Assembly: GCA_030690545.1 (NCBI GenBank)
Contig: JAUYGN010000056.1
Coordinates: 1-64,000 of the forward strand
Length of the DNA: 64,000 nucleotides
From: Solirubrobacteraceae bacterium
Lineage (GTDB): Bacteria > Actinomycetota > Thermoleophilia > Solirubrobacterales > Solirubrobacteraceae
Direction of reading: 5' to 3'
Below are positions 43,783 through 52,548 of this stretch, piece after piece. A program made the position numbers and the translations under genes. The notes under the pieces are model-generated. The model searched no databases, was not told where the DNA came from, and worked only from the letters and a program-made list of their open reading frames with translations. Each line of letters starts with the position of its first letter. Positions within the stretch are counted from its first letter, which is position 1.

Positions 43783-45788
43783 GGGCCTCCCAGCAGCGGC
43801 GAGCGGGGGTTCAGCTCACGGGCCCTGCGCAGCGCGTCGACGGCCGCGACGGCCTCGCCGCTGCGCGCCTCGATCCGCGCGAGGACGAACCAGGTGCGCC
43901 AGTTCGTCGGCTCGTCGGCGGTGGCAAGCTTCGCGGCGGCGGCAGCGACCGTCAGCGAGCCGGCCTGCTCGAGCACGAGCGCACGCTGCAGGCGCGGCGT
44001 CGCCGCGTAGGGCTGCAGGCGCTCCGCGGTGAGGCTGTCCTCCAGCGCCGGCGCGAGTCGACCGTCGGCCGCAGCGCTCTGGCTGTCCCGCGTCGCCAGC
44101 GCACCGGCCATCGGGACCGCGATGGCACCCATCGCCGCGATCGCCAGCAGCGCGATCGCGCCGCGTGCAAGCAGCGGACGCGGCGTCGCGGCCGCCGACT
44201 CGTCGACAGCCAGCTCGTCAGCGCCCATCGCCGGCTCGTCGCGCCCGCAGACGATGGCGGCCGCCAGCAGCAGGACCGCGCAGGCGATCGCGGCCATCTC
44301 CCAGACCCATTCGAACGCCGCCGCGGTCATGAACGCCGCGAGGCCGCCGACGGCGGCCGCGATCCAGATCCGCAGCACCGGCGAGGCGCGTCGCGAGCGG
44401 GCGATCGCCGCCGCCACGAGGAACGCGAGCAGCCCGCCGAGCAGCGCCAAGCCGACGATGCCGGTCTCGGCGAGCGTCTCGAAGTACAGCGTGTGCGCGT
44501 CGCGGACGAACCCCGTCGTACCGTTGCGCGCCCACCAGAACTCGAACGTCCCCGGCCCGATGCCCTTCAGCCGGTCGGTCGCGTTGGCCTCGAGCGCCGA
44601 CTGCCAATACTCGTACCGGCTGTTGCTGTTCGCGACCGACAGGCGGCTGAACACGTCGGTCCCAGCCCCCGAGGCGATCGTGCCCGCGGGTGCCTTGAAC
44701 TCCTGCCAGCGGTCGTCCATCCAACCGGGAGCGCCGGCCGCGACGCCGACGACACCCGCGACGACGACGGCCACCAGCGTGCTCGCGAGCACCGCCCGCC
44801 GCCCGGGCGCAAGCAGTGCCGGACGCTCGAGATGGCGTGCCGCCAGGCCGATCGCCACCTGCAGCAGGGCGACGCCGCCACAGACGATGGCCACAAGCCA
44901 GATCAGCTCGTTGCCCTGCGAGATCGCGGTCGCCGTCGGCAAGCCGTCCTGCACGGTCTCGCGCTGCGACGCCGCCGACACGAGGATCGCCGACCCGATG
45001 CCGGCCACGAGCAGCGTCCCGAGGGCGTCCAGGCGTCGCGGGACGAACACGAGGAAGACGACGATCCCGACGACGAGCGCCAGCGAGCCGCCACGCGAGA
45101 TCGTCAGGTAGATGCACAGCGCCGACAGCGGCAGGGCGGCGGCGGCCAGGGCCTGGCCGAGCAGCGTGCGGGCCGCGAGCGCGACGCCGAGCAGCAGCGG
45201 CACGCCGATCGCCGTGAACGCAGCCAGGGCGTTCCAGTAGTTCAGCGGGTAGCTGAGCTTGCGCGCGCTGCCCTCACCGAGGAACTCGAGGTGGTCGTTG
45301 TCAGGAAACCACTGCGGGTGCAGGCGCGACAGCACCGCCAGCAGCGTGACAAGCCCGATCGCACAGGCCAGCCCGTTGATCGTGTGCCGCGCCGCGGTGC
45401 GCCCCTGCAGCGCGACCGCCAGCACGAGCGCGCCGAGGTAGGCGGCGACACGCCCGAGCTCGATCGTCGAGCGCTCGGCGCTCTCCGACCAGCCGGTCGC
45501 CACGCCCGTCCACAACGCAAAGCCGGCGAGCAGTCCCACAGCCGTCCAGCCGGCGACGCCGAAGCGCGCCGGCAGCACCCCGGCGAGCGCTCCGAGCAGC
45601 ACGATCCACCAGACAGCGATGCCGACCTGGCTGCGCACGATCGTGTCGTAGCCGCCGTTGCTCAGCGCGAGGTAGGAGACGACGGAGAAGGCCAGCGTCC
45701 AGGCAGCGATCGCGGGCGGATCCAGGCGCGTCGTCAGCCGGCGGGTCCGCGTCAGCGCGCCGGTGCCGTGGGAGGCGGTGAGCTCCAT
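43779..45788 (-). CDS. O-antigen ligase family protein with C-terminal TPR-like domain
   Basis: A 669-residue membrane protein with about 12 segments. KLSYPLNYWNALAAFTAIGV, LTISRGGSLALVVGIVVFLV and the loop motif LKGIGPGTFEFWWARNG followed by DAHTLYFETLAETGIVGLAL are typical of the Wzy_C (O-antigen ligase/polymerase) family. The last 130 residues (RLQPYAATPRLQRALVLEQA, TWFVLARIEARSG) look like extracellular TPR repeats. It probably polymerises or attaches a surface glycan. The ATG at 45788 is 79 nt from a divergent gene. It is a second Wzy-like protein in the window. Confidence 0.84.
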   Translation of the reverse strand: MELTASHGTGALTRTRRLTTRLDPPAIAAWTLAFSVVSYLALSNGGYDTIVRSQVGIAVWWIVLLGALAGVLPARFGVAGWTAVGLLAGFALWTGVATGWSESAERSTIELGRVAAYLGALVLAVALQGRTAARHTINGLACAIGLVTLLAVLSRLHPQWFPDNDHLEFLGEGSARKLSYPLNYWNALAAFTAIGVPLLLGVALAARTLLGQALAAAALPLSALCIYLTISRGGSLALVVGIVVFLVFVPRRLDALGTLLVAGIGSAILVSAASQRETVQDGLPTATAISQGNELIWLVAIVCGGVALLQVAIGLAARHLERPALLAPGRRAVLASTLVAVVVAGVVGVAAGAPGWMDDRWQEFKAPAGTIASGAGTDVFSRLSVANSNSRYEYWQSALEANATDRLKGIGPGTFEFWWARNGTTGFVRDAHTLYFETLAETGIVGLALLGGLLAFLVAAAIARSRRASPVLRIWIAAAVGGLAAFMTAAAFEWVWEMAAIACAVLLLAAAIVCGRDEPAMGADELAVDESAAATPRPLLARGAIALLAIAAMGAIAVPMAGALATRDSQSAAADGRLAPALEDSLTAERLQPYAATPRLQRALVLEQAGSLTVAAAAAKLATADEPTNWRTWFVLARIEARSGEAVAAVDALRRARELNPRSPLLGGP

Positions 45789-45855
45789 TGCAGAGCCATA
45801 CGTTGCAGCACGCGCGACGCTGACGGCAACTGTCAGCGCACGGGAGCCCGCTGCG

Positions 45856-45861
45856 TATGGT
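45856..45861 (+). promoter_or_regulatory. -10 box TATGGT
   Basis: TATGGT ends 6 nt before the ATG at 45868, again the leaderless layout. A second TATGGC-type box faces the other way toward the ligase gene at 45788. Confidence 0.4.
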
Positions 45862-45867
45862 GTTGAC

Positions 45868-46341
45868 ATGACCCGCGCGATCCTGGCGCTTGCCGTCCTG
45901 GCGCTCGCATTGCCCGCGGCAGCACAAGCCCAGACCCCGAAGACCAATGCCCCGCCCGGGAACTCGGCGATCGACGAGTACCTCGAGACCGTTCCCGGCG
46001 CGACCGGCAACCAGCGTCCCCGCCCTCCGGCGCGGAACGGCGGCGACGGCGCCGCGGTGCTCTCAGCCGCCGAGCGCGCGCGTCTGGAGCGACTGGGTCC
46101 GGACGGGGAGACCCTCGCCGACGCGGTCGAGGCAACCGCTCCGGCGCGCGAAACCCAGGCCAAGCCCGACGTGACGCTTCCCGAAGGCGAGGGTCGCTCG
46201 CCGACCCGCGAGCTGCTCGGTGCGATCGGCGGCAACGACGGTGGCGGCGGCGGGATGGGTGTCGTCCTGCCGGCGATCCTCGTCGCGGCGCTGCTCGCCG
46301 TGATCACGACCGTGCTGCTGCGACGCCGCGCCGCGTCCTGA
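45868..46341 (+). CDS. secreted protein with C-terminal membrane anchor
   Basis: 157 residues. The signal peptide is AILALAVLALALPAAAQAQ. A hydrophilic middle part follows with SAIDEYLETVPGATGNQRP, and a Gly-rich hinge leads to a C-terminal membrane segment (VVLPAILVAALLAVITTVLL) and RRR stop-transfer. SAIDQYVE-like starts are frequent in actinobacterial secreted proteins of this form. No catalytic motif. It lies 14 nt before the glycosidase-like gene and probably shares its transcript. Confidence 0.7.
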   Translation: MTRAILALAVLALALPAAAQAQTPKTNAPPGNSAIDEYLETVPGATGNQRPRPPARNGGDGAAVLSAAERARLERLGPDGETLADAVEATAPARETQAKPDVTLPEGEGRSPTRELLGAIGGNDGGGGGMGVVLPAILVAALLAVITTVLLRRRAAS

Positions 46342-46355
46342 CGCGCTCGTCGTTC

Positions 46356-47879
46356 GTGTCGACCGATGATGCGTCCCGCCGTCTCGTCACCGCGCTTACC
46401 TGTACCGCGCCCCGCACACGCCGCCATATCGCCGGCTCGCTCGGGTCGGCCCCGCCTTCGCGACGCCGCGTCGCCGCGGCGCTGCTCCTGGTCGTCGCCG
46501 CCGTGCTTGGAGCTGCCCCCGCCGCGCAGGCAGCCCGCCCGCTGAACATCGGCTTCTTCGACGGCCTCTACTTCGCCGCCGAGCCGGCCGAGCGCGACGC
46601 CTGGCTAGACCGCACGACCGCCGTCGCCGCCCACACCGTCCGCATCAACATCGGCTGGCCGGCACCGAACACGGTCACCCGCCCGCCGGATTTCGACGCC
46701 CGCGATCCCGCCGATCCGCAGTACGACTTCAGCCGCGCCGACGCCGCGATCGTCGCGGCCCGCGGCCGCGGTCTGCAGGTGCTCGCGAGCTTCACCGGCG
46801 CGCCCGCCTGGGTCGACGGCCCCAACCGCCCGGCCGGTGTCGCCCGCGGCACCTGGAAGCCGTCGACGCGGGCGCTCGAGGACTACGGTGCCGCGCTCGC
46901 GCGCCGCTACTCGGGCCGCTTCCCCGATCCGGCACGTCCGGGTCAGCGGTTGCCACGGGTCAAGGGCTTTCAGGTCTGGAACGAGCCCAACCTCTCGAAG
47001 TACCTCAACCCACAATGGAACGGGGGTCGCACGGCCTCACCTGCGCTCTACCGGCGGATGCTGAGCGGCTTCTATCGCGGCGTGAAGTCCGTCGACCGGC
47101 GCGCACTCGTCGTGACCGCGGGCACGGCGCCGTTCGGCGACCCACAGCCCGGCGGCAACCGCGTCCAGCCGGCTCGCTTCTGGCGCGAGCTGCTGTGCCT
47201 GCGCACACTCCGAGGCCAGCTGCGGCGCGCGGCCTGCCCCGCTCGCGCGAGCTTCGACGTCCTCTCCCATCACCCCTACTCCGTCGGCCAGCCGCGCCGC
47301 GCGGCGCTCAATGCCGACGACGTCTCGATCCCCGACGTGCGCAAGCTCGTGCGCCTGCTGCGCGGGGCCGAGCGCCTGCAGCGCGTGCTGCCGCGCAAGC
47401 GCCACCCGGTCTGGGTCACGGAGATCTCCTATGACTCCAATCCGCCCGATCCCGACGGCGTCCCGGAGGCGACCCACGCGCGCTACCTGCAGGAGGCCTT
47501 CTACCTGCTCTGGCGCCAGGGCGTCGACACGATCACCTGGTTTCAGGTCCGCGACCAGCTGCCCGGCGCGAGCTTCGCCGCGACGAGCCAGTCGGGCGTC
47601 TTCTTCCACGACGGGCGGCCGAAGCTCGCCGCCGCCGCATTTCGCTTCCCGCTCGTGACCGAGCGTGCGAGCACCATGCAGCTGCGCGTCTGGGGTCGCA
47701 GCCCGCGGGCCGGGCGACTCAGCATCCAGCGCCGCGTGGGCCCGAGCTGGCGCACTCTGCGCACCGTGAAAGTCCGCCGCAACGGCACGTTCTTCCTGCG
47801 TGTCAACCGATTCCGCGCAGGTGATCGACTACGAGCGCGGGTCGCCGACGAGACAAGCCTCGTCTGGACGAGTCGTTGA
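46356..47879 (+). CDS. secreted glycoside-hydrolase-like protein (TIM barrel)
   Basis: 507 residues from a GTG. A long N-region ends in a signal segment (RRRVAAALLLVVAAVLGAAP). The barrel shows VKGFQVWNEPNLSKYLNP with the acid/base Glu at about 209, and HPVWVTEISYDSNPPDPD with the nucleophile Glu at about 356, the GH-A clan pattern of cellulase/GH39-type enzymes. The C-terminal beta domain (SIQRRVGPSWRTLRTVKV) resembles the tail of the repeat protein at 14298. It probably trims or remodels the surface polysaccharide; true substrate unknown. Confidence 0.82.
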   Translation: MSTDDASRRLVTALTCTAPRTRRHIAGSLGSAPPSRRRVAAALLLVVAAVLGAAPAAQAARPLNIGFFDGLYFAAEPAERDAWLDRTTAVAAHTVRINIGWPAPNTVTRPPDFDARDPADPQYDFSRADAAIVAARGRGLQVLASFTGAPAWVDGPNRPAGVARGTWKPSTRALEDYGAALARRYSGRFPDPARPGQRLPRVKGFQVWNEPNLSKYLNPQWNGGRTASPALYRRMLSGFYRGVKSVDRRALVVTAGTAPFGDPQPGGNRVQPARFWRELLCLRTLRGQLRRAACPARASFDVLSHHPYSVGQPRRAALNADDVSIPDVRKLVRLLRGAERLQRVLPRKRHPVWVTEISYDSNPPDPDGVPEATHARYLQEAFYLLWRQGVDTITWFQVRDQLPGASFAATSQSGVFFHDGRPKLAAAAFRFPLVTERASTMQLRVWGRSPRAGRLSIQRRVGPSWRTLRTVKVRRNGTFFLRVNRFRAGDRLRARVADETSLVWTSR

Positions 47880-47894
47880 ACTCACGCGTTCAAC
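47875..47894 (+). terminator. short hairpin at the stop codon of the glycosidase gene
   Basis: GTTGAAC (47875-47881) pairs with GTTCAAC (47888-47894) over a 6-nt loop, covering the TGA stop. Only 7 bp and no U-tract, so weak. Confidence 0.35.
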
Positions 47895-48077
47895 CATAAT
47901 CTGGCTACACAATCAGTCGTCGGTGTACTACTGTGACGGCAGCGGCTCATTCGGGGACACTGAGCCAGCTCTCCCACCAAATTTCTGTGAATGGTGAGCT
48001 GACACCGTGCCCCCGAGCTTTCTCGTTCCTCATAACCTCCGTGCGCATGGGTGCTCCGTGCGCTGGTCGTGGTCGCC

Positions 48078-49550
48078 ATGAGCACCGAACGACGCGACAC
48101 AACGCTGGCGGAACGCAGTCGGATGCCGCTCCTGCTGCGCCCGCTGCGCCGCTCGATCGAGCGTCCGATCACCGAGGGTACGGCCGATCGTGCGATCAAG
48201 TTCCGTGAGGCGATCTTTCGCCGCAGCTTGGCACTCGCCGACATCGCGGCGGCCGGTGCCGCGTTGTTCGTCTGCATCAACCTGATCGGAGACGACTCGC
48301 TGCGGCCGACCGGGCTGCTCGTGCTGCTGCCGCTGATCATCATCGCCGGCAAGGCACACGCGCTCTATGACCGCGACGAGCTCGTCCTCAACAAGACGAC
48401 GATCGACCAGGCACCGGGGATCTTTCAGTGCGCGACCCTCTACGCGCTGCTGGTCGTGCTGCTCGAAGGTACCTTCATCCGGGGCGAGCTGGGCACCGAG
48501 CAGATCATCGCCCTGTGGGCCACGCTGTTCGTCGCGACGCTGCTGGCACGGCGAGCCGCGCGGTTCCTCGCGCGCAGGCTGACGCCGCCCGAGCGCTGCC
48601 TGTTCGTCGGCAGCGACGAGTCATTCGATCGGCTGCGCTCGAAGCTTCCCGAGCGCGACCATCGGGCGACGATCGTCGGCCGGATGTCGCTGGAGGGCCT
48701 GTCCGGAGAGCAGCTCGTCGACACCGGCGTCGCGACGTTGCACAACCTGATCGCCGAGCATGGCGTGCATCGGGTCATCATCGAGCCCAGCGAGGCCCGC
48801 CAGCAGACGACGCTGGACTTCGTCCGCGAGGCCAAGGCGACCGGCGTACGCGTCAGCCTGCTGCCGCGGATCCTCGAGGTCGTCGGCTCCTCGATCGAGG
48901 TCGACGACGTCGACGGGATGACGCTGCTCGGGGTGCGACGCTTCGGCCTGTCGCGCTCGTCGAAGGTGACCAAGCGCAGCCTCGACGCCGTCGGCGCGGG
49001 ACTCGGGCTGATCGTGCTGTCGCCGCTGCTGCTCGCGATCACGCTGGCGATCAAGCTCGACACCCGCGGACCGGTGCTGTTTCGCCAGATGCGCGTCGGA
49101 CGCGGCGGACGGCAGTTCGAGATGCTGAAGTTCCGCACGATGGTCGTCGATGCCGAGGCGCTCAAGCCAGAGCTGCTCGACCGGACCGACCCACGGGCGC
49201 TGCTCTTCAAGCTGCCCGACGACCCGCGGGTCACGCGCGTCGGGCGGTGGCTGCGCGGCACGTCGCTCGACGAGCTGCCCCAGCTCATCAACGTGTTGCT
49301 CGGCGAGATGAGCCTCGTCGGACCGCGTCCGCTGATCGGCCACGAGGACGAGCAGATCAAGGGCCGGGACCGCTCGCGCCTGAAGCTGACACCCGGCATG
49401 ACGGGTCACTGGCAGATCCAGGGCTCGCGCACGCCGCTGGCGGAGATGATCAAGCTCGACTACCTCTACGTCGCCGGCTGGTCGCTGTGGGGCGACGTGA
49501 AGATCCTGTTGCGGACCGGGACGCACGTCGTCACGCGCCGCGGGATGTGA
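48078..49550 (+). CDS. polyprenyl-phosphate sugar-1-phosphate transferase (WbaP/exosugar family)
   Basis: 490 residues. The N-terminal half has four or five membrane segments and a Rossmann-like part (CLFVGSDESFDRLRSKL). The catalytic domain begins at KRSLDAVGAGLGLIVLSPLL, with RQMRVGRGGRQFEMLKFRTM, DELPQLINVLLGEMSLVGPR and TPGMTGHWQIQGS. This enzyme starts glycan synthesis by placing a sugar phosphate on undecaprenyl phosphate. The ATG at 48078 is preferred over GTG 48051 on N-terminal composition. It initiates the Wzx/Wzy pathway seen upstream. Confidence 0.93.
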   Translation: MSTERRDTTLAERSRMPLLLRPLRRSIERPITEGTADRAIKFREAIFRRSLALADIAAAGAALFVCINLIGDDSLRPTGLLVLLPLIIIAGKAHALYDRDELVLNKTTIDQAPGIFQCATLYALLVVLLEGTFIRGELGTEQIIALWATLFVATLLARRAARFLARRLTPPERCLFVGSDESFDRLRSKLPERDHRATIVGRMSLEGLSGEQLVDTGVATLHNLIAEHGVHRVIIEPSEARQQTTLDFVREAKATGVRVSLLPRILEVVGSSIEVDDVDGMTLLGVRRFGLSRSSKVTKRSLDAVGAGLGLIVLSPLLLAITLAIKLDTRGPVLFRQMRVGRGGRQFEMLKFRTMVVDAEALKPELLDRTDPRALLFKLPDDPRVTRVGRWLRGTSLDELPQLINVLLGEMSLVGPRPLIGHEDEQIKGRDRSRLKLTPGMTGHWQIQGSRTPLAEMIKLDYLYVAGWSLWGDVKILLRTGTHVVTRRGM

Positions 49551-49673
49551 GCGCTCGGGAGTTTTCGCCGACGCGTCAGCTTTCGCTGCCGGTCGTCGTA
49601 CAACGACAGCAAGGCGACGTTCGCTCGCTCGCCAAACGATTGTGTTCAACAACCTCGTCGTGAGGGAGAAACC

Positions 49674-50459
49674 GTGAAGAAGGTTCTGATTACGCTCGCC
49701 GTCGGTGTGGGTGCGGCACTGCTCGCCGCCTCTGCAGCGCAAGCCCAGCAGGCGTGCCCACCGGGGCAGACGGGCAACCTGCCCTACTGCCAGGTCATCC
49801 CGCCGCCACCACCGCCTCCGCCACTGCCGGAGGCATGCGGCACGTTCACGGCCAAGCTGTCGCTGGCGCGGGCGACGTTCAACGCGCGCGCCCGCAACAT
49901 CTCGATCCTGGCGCCGCTGACCCGGCTCGCGTCCGGCGCGGCGCGGATCAGCGTCTTCGCGGCGGGACGGACGACGACGTTCAACGCGCCGATCGACAGC
50001 GCCAACGGGCGCATCCGCGTCACGCGGTCGGTGCCGGCCGCCCAGGCGCGACTGGGCACCGGAATCCTCACGTTGCGCTACGCCGGTGACGCCGACACGC
50101 GTCCGCAGACGGTGCGCCTGCGCGCCGCCAACACGCCGGCCCGTCTCACCGCTCAGCGGCCGACGATCACCTCGACCGGTGCCCTGCGAGCCCAGGGAAC
50201 GGTCAGCAGATCGGCCCGCGGCGTCGTCCGCGTGCAGCTGGAGTACGTCAACCGCCTCGACGGCCAGATCGTGACCCTCGAGCGCACGGCGAGGATCAAC
50301 AACGGCCGCTGGAGCCTGAACTCCCAGCTGTCGCAGACCATCCTCGCGCAGATCGCGCTGCGCTGCGGCACGGTGCATTCCTACACGCTGTTCACGGGCT
50401 ACCTCCCGGCCCGGATGCGCGGCGAGATGCGCGCCTACCAGGTGCTGCCCTCGCAGTAG
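49674..50459 (+). CDS. secreted protein of unknown function, proline stretch
   Basis: 261 residues. Signal peptide (KVLITLAVGVGAALLAASAA, cut at AQA). The mature start has CPPGQTGNLPYCQVIPPPPP with two Cys and an eight-Pro run, then a two-module beta-rich region (TLRYAGDADTRPQTVRLRAA). A third Cys and fourth Cys (ACGTF; LRCGT) may pair. GAGGGAG lies 6 nt before the GTG. It ends 28 nt before a strong terminator and so forms its own unit. Confidence 0.72.
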   Translation: MKKVLITLAVGVGAALLAASAAQAQQACPPGQTGNLPYCQVIPPPPPPPPLPEACGTFTAKLSLARATFNARARNISILAPLTRLASGAARISVFAAGRTTTFNAPIDSANGRIRVTRSVPAAQARLGTGILTLRYAGDADTRPQTVRLRAANTPARLTAQRPTITSTGALRAQGTVSRSARGVVRVQLEYVNRLDGQIVTLERTARINNGRWSLNSQLSQTILAQIALRCGTVHSYTLFTGYLPARMRGEMRAYQVLPSQ

Positions 50460-50487
50460 GTCGCTTCCCGGGACGCGGTTGTTCAGA

Positions 50488-50523
50488 CGAGAGGCCCCGG
50501 CGACGTCGCGCCGGGGCCTCTCG
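50488..50523 (+). terminator. strong 15-bp hairpin terminator
   Basis: CGAGAGGCCCCGGCG (50488-50502) pairs perfectly with the segment 50509-50523 over a 6-nt loop (ACGTCG). It closes the polysaccharide locus before purB. It has no U-tract but is GC-rich and very stable. Confidence 0.85.
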
Positions 50524-50603
50524 CCGTTCATGGCCGTGCGGGAGATGCCAGCGCGATCGCGAACGACAAACCGGGCACACGTCACCGCAGCCGGTCTCTG
50601 CTC

Positions 50604-50609
50604 GATACT
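50604..50609 (+). promoter_or_regulatory. -10 box GATACT of purB
   Basis: GATACT ends 6 nt before the purB GTG, with no ribosome binding site between, so purB appears leaderless. Confidence 0.45.
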
Positions 50610-50615
50610 GAGGCC

Positions 50616-51887
50616 GTGATCGATCGCTACACCCGTCCCGAGATGGGCGCACTCTGGACCGACGAGGCGCGGATGGAAGCCTGGCGCCGCGTCGAGGTCG
50701 CCGCCTGCGAGGCGATGGACGGGCCGACCGAGGCCGAGCTGGACGCGATCCGCGCGGCGACCTTCACCGTGCGGGCGGTGCAGGAGCGCGAGGCGATCAC
50801 CGACCACGACGTCGCCGCGTTCGTCGACGTCCTGAGCGCGTCGGCCGGCGACGCCGGGCGCTGGATCCACTTCGGCCTGACGTCGAGCGACGTGCTCGAC
50901 ACGGCCACCGCCGTGCAGCTGCGCGCCGCCGGCGAGATCGTGCTGAAGGGCGCGCGCGAGCTCGTCGAGGCACTCGCCGAGCGCGCCCGCGAGCACGTCG
51001 ACACGGTCTGCGTCGGGCGCACGCACGGCGTCCACGCCGAGCCGACGACGTTCGGCGTCAAGCTGGCGGGCTTCGCGATGGAGGCCCAGCGCAACGTCGA
51101 GCGACTGCAGCGCGCGTTCGCGCAGGTCAGCGTCGGCGCGATCTCCGGCGCCGTCGGTACGTACTCGGCGACGTCGCCGGAGTTCGAGCTGCGCGTGCTG
51201 CAGCGACTCGGCCTCCAGCGCGAGCCCGTCTCGACGCAGGTCGTCGCACGCGACCGCCACGCCGAGCTGCTGCAGGCGATCGCGCTCGCCGGCGCCGGCC
51301 TGGAGCGCTTCGCCACCGAGATCCGCCACCTCCAGCGCACCGAGGTGCGCGAGGTCGAGGAGCCGTTTCGCAGCGGCAAGCAGAAGGGCTCGAGCGCGAT
51401 GCCGCACAAGCGCAACCCGATCACGACCGAGCGGATCACGGGCTTGGCGCGCGTGCTGCGCGGCAACGCCTCAGCCGCCGTCGAGAACGTCGCGCTGTGG
51501 CACGAGCGCGACATCTCGCACTCCGGCGCCGAGCGCGTGATCCTGCCCGACTCGCTGATCCTGCTCGACTACCTCCACTCGCTCGCGATCCGCGTCGCGC
51601 GCGGCATGGTCGTCCACGCCGACCGCATGCGCGAGAACATCAACCTCACGTACGGCGCGCTGTACTCCCAACGCGTCCTACTCACCCTCGTCGCAAGCGG
51701 GACCGGGCGCGACGAGGCCTACCGGATCGTCCAGCAGGCCACGCAGCGCGCATGGGACGAACGCACCCCCCTGCGCGAGCTGCTCGCAGCGCAACCCGAG
51801 CTCGGCCTCGACCTCGACGCCGTCTTCGACCTCAGCGCCTACACCCGCCACGCCGCACAGATCGTCGCACGACTCGACGAACAGTAA
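50616..51887 (+). CDS. purB: adenylosuccinate lyase
   Basis: PurB acts twice: SAICAR to AICAR, and adenylosuccinate to AMP. At 423 residues it has the normal short bacterial form. Landmarks: HFGLTSSDVLDTATAVQL (about 87), GRTHGVHAEPTTFGVKLAGF (catalytic His region), and the signature GSSAMPHKRNPITTERITGL (about 259). The enzyme is a cytoplasmic homotetramer. It stands alone, 3.8 kb from the purC cluster, separated by accessory genes. Confidence 0.97.
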   Translation: MIDRYTRPEMGALWTDEARMEAWRRVEVAACEAMDGPTEAELDAIRAATFTVRAVQEREAITDHDVAAFVDVLSASAGDAGRWIHFGLTSSDVLDTATAVQLRAAGEIVLKGARELVEALAERAREHVDTVCVGRTHGVHAEPTTFGVKLAGFAMEAQRNVERLQRAFAQVSVGAISGAVGTYSATSPEFELRVLQRLGLQREPVSTQVVARDRHAELLQAIALAGAGLERFATEIRHLQRTEVREVEEPFRSGKQKGSSAMPHKRNPITTERITGLARVLRGNASAAVENVALWHERDISHSGAERVILPDSLILLDYLHSLAIRVARGMVVHADRMRENINLTYGALYSQRVLLTLVASGTGRDEAYRIVQQATQRAWDERTPLRELLAAQPELGLDLDAVFDLSAYTRHAAQIVARLDEQ

Positions 51888-51931
51888 GCCTCCTATACAC
51901 GTATCGTGCGGCCTCGTGTACGGCGAGCTGC

Positions 51932-52177
51932 ACGGAACGCCTGAACATCACGCTCGACGACGAGCATGCGGAGAAGCTCGCGCGCTTGGCCGAGCGGATG
52001 CGTGTGTAGCCCGGTACGGTGGCGCGTTCGCTGCTGACGCAAGCGCTCGACGAGACCGACCCCGACGCGCGTAACGTCGCCGCGCCGCTCGACGCCATCC
52101 CCGGCGCCCTTGAGCGCGCTCAGCTTGGCCTTCAGCAAGCGAGGGCAGGGCAGACCATTTCGCTTGACGAGCTGTAG
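51932..52177 (+). pseudogene. dead RHH-type antitoxin with nonsense codon
   Basis: The reading ERLNITLDDEHAEKLARLAE is a clear ribbon-helix-helix antitoxin N-terminus. It is broken by a TAG at 52007-52009, after which PGTVARSLLTQALDE continues in the same frame to a proper stop at 52175. Family members have VQPGT here, so CAG has probably changed to TAG. An ACG stands where the start ATG would be expected. The two faults mean no working antitoxin. Confidence 0.75.
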
Positions 52178-52180
52178 CGC

Positions 52181-52476
52181 GTGGCCACCGTCGAGCTGAG
52201 CACCACGGCGATCGACGATCTCGACGAGCTGATCCGCACACACACAGCCTGCCAGCCGACACGCGTGCCCGCATCGCGCGATCGCTGCGTCCGCTGCAGC
52301 GGTTCCCGCTCATCGGGCCGACGCTGGAGGGCCGCTGGGACGGCTTTCGGTTCCTGCTCGGACCGTGGTGCTGGCTGCTGCTCGTCTACGTCTTCATCGA
52401 GTCCGAGGACCGCGTCGTCCTCGTGACGATCCAGGACGCTCGCTCGTCGGTCTCCCCGACCAGCACCTCACCGTGA
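52181..52476 (+). pseudogene. ParE/RelE-type toxin frameshifted at a CA repeat
   Basis: A GTG start 3 nt after the antitoxin stop gives VELSTTAIDDLDELIRTH, a ParE/RelE start. The rest (SLPADTRARIARSLRPLQRF, GRWDGFRFLLGPWCWLLLVY, VVLVTIQDARSS) continues in another frame. The break is at five CA units (52237-52246). Removing one unit restores one open frame of about 97 residues. The toxin is therefore off now, possibly by slippage. Confidence 0.8.
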
Positions 52477-52534
52477 GGGTGCCGAAAGCCGCAAGCCACA
52501 CGCACAGAACACGCCCGCCCCGGGATCGCGGCGT

Positions 52535-52540
52535 TACCAT
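52535..52540 (+). promoter_or_regulatory. -10 box TACCAT of the second Uma2 gene
   Basis: TACCAT precedes the ATG at 52549 by 8 nt; no ribosome binding site is present. Confidence 0.4.
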
Positions 52541-52548
52541 CGGCAACG

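Noticed and set aside
48621-51407. Open frame of 928 codons antisense to the sugar transferase and purB
   Set aside because: Shadow of two confidently assigned plus-strand genes; low-complexity composition.
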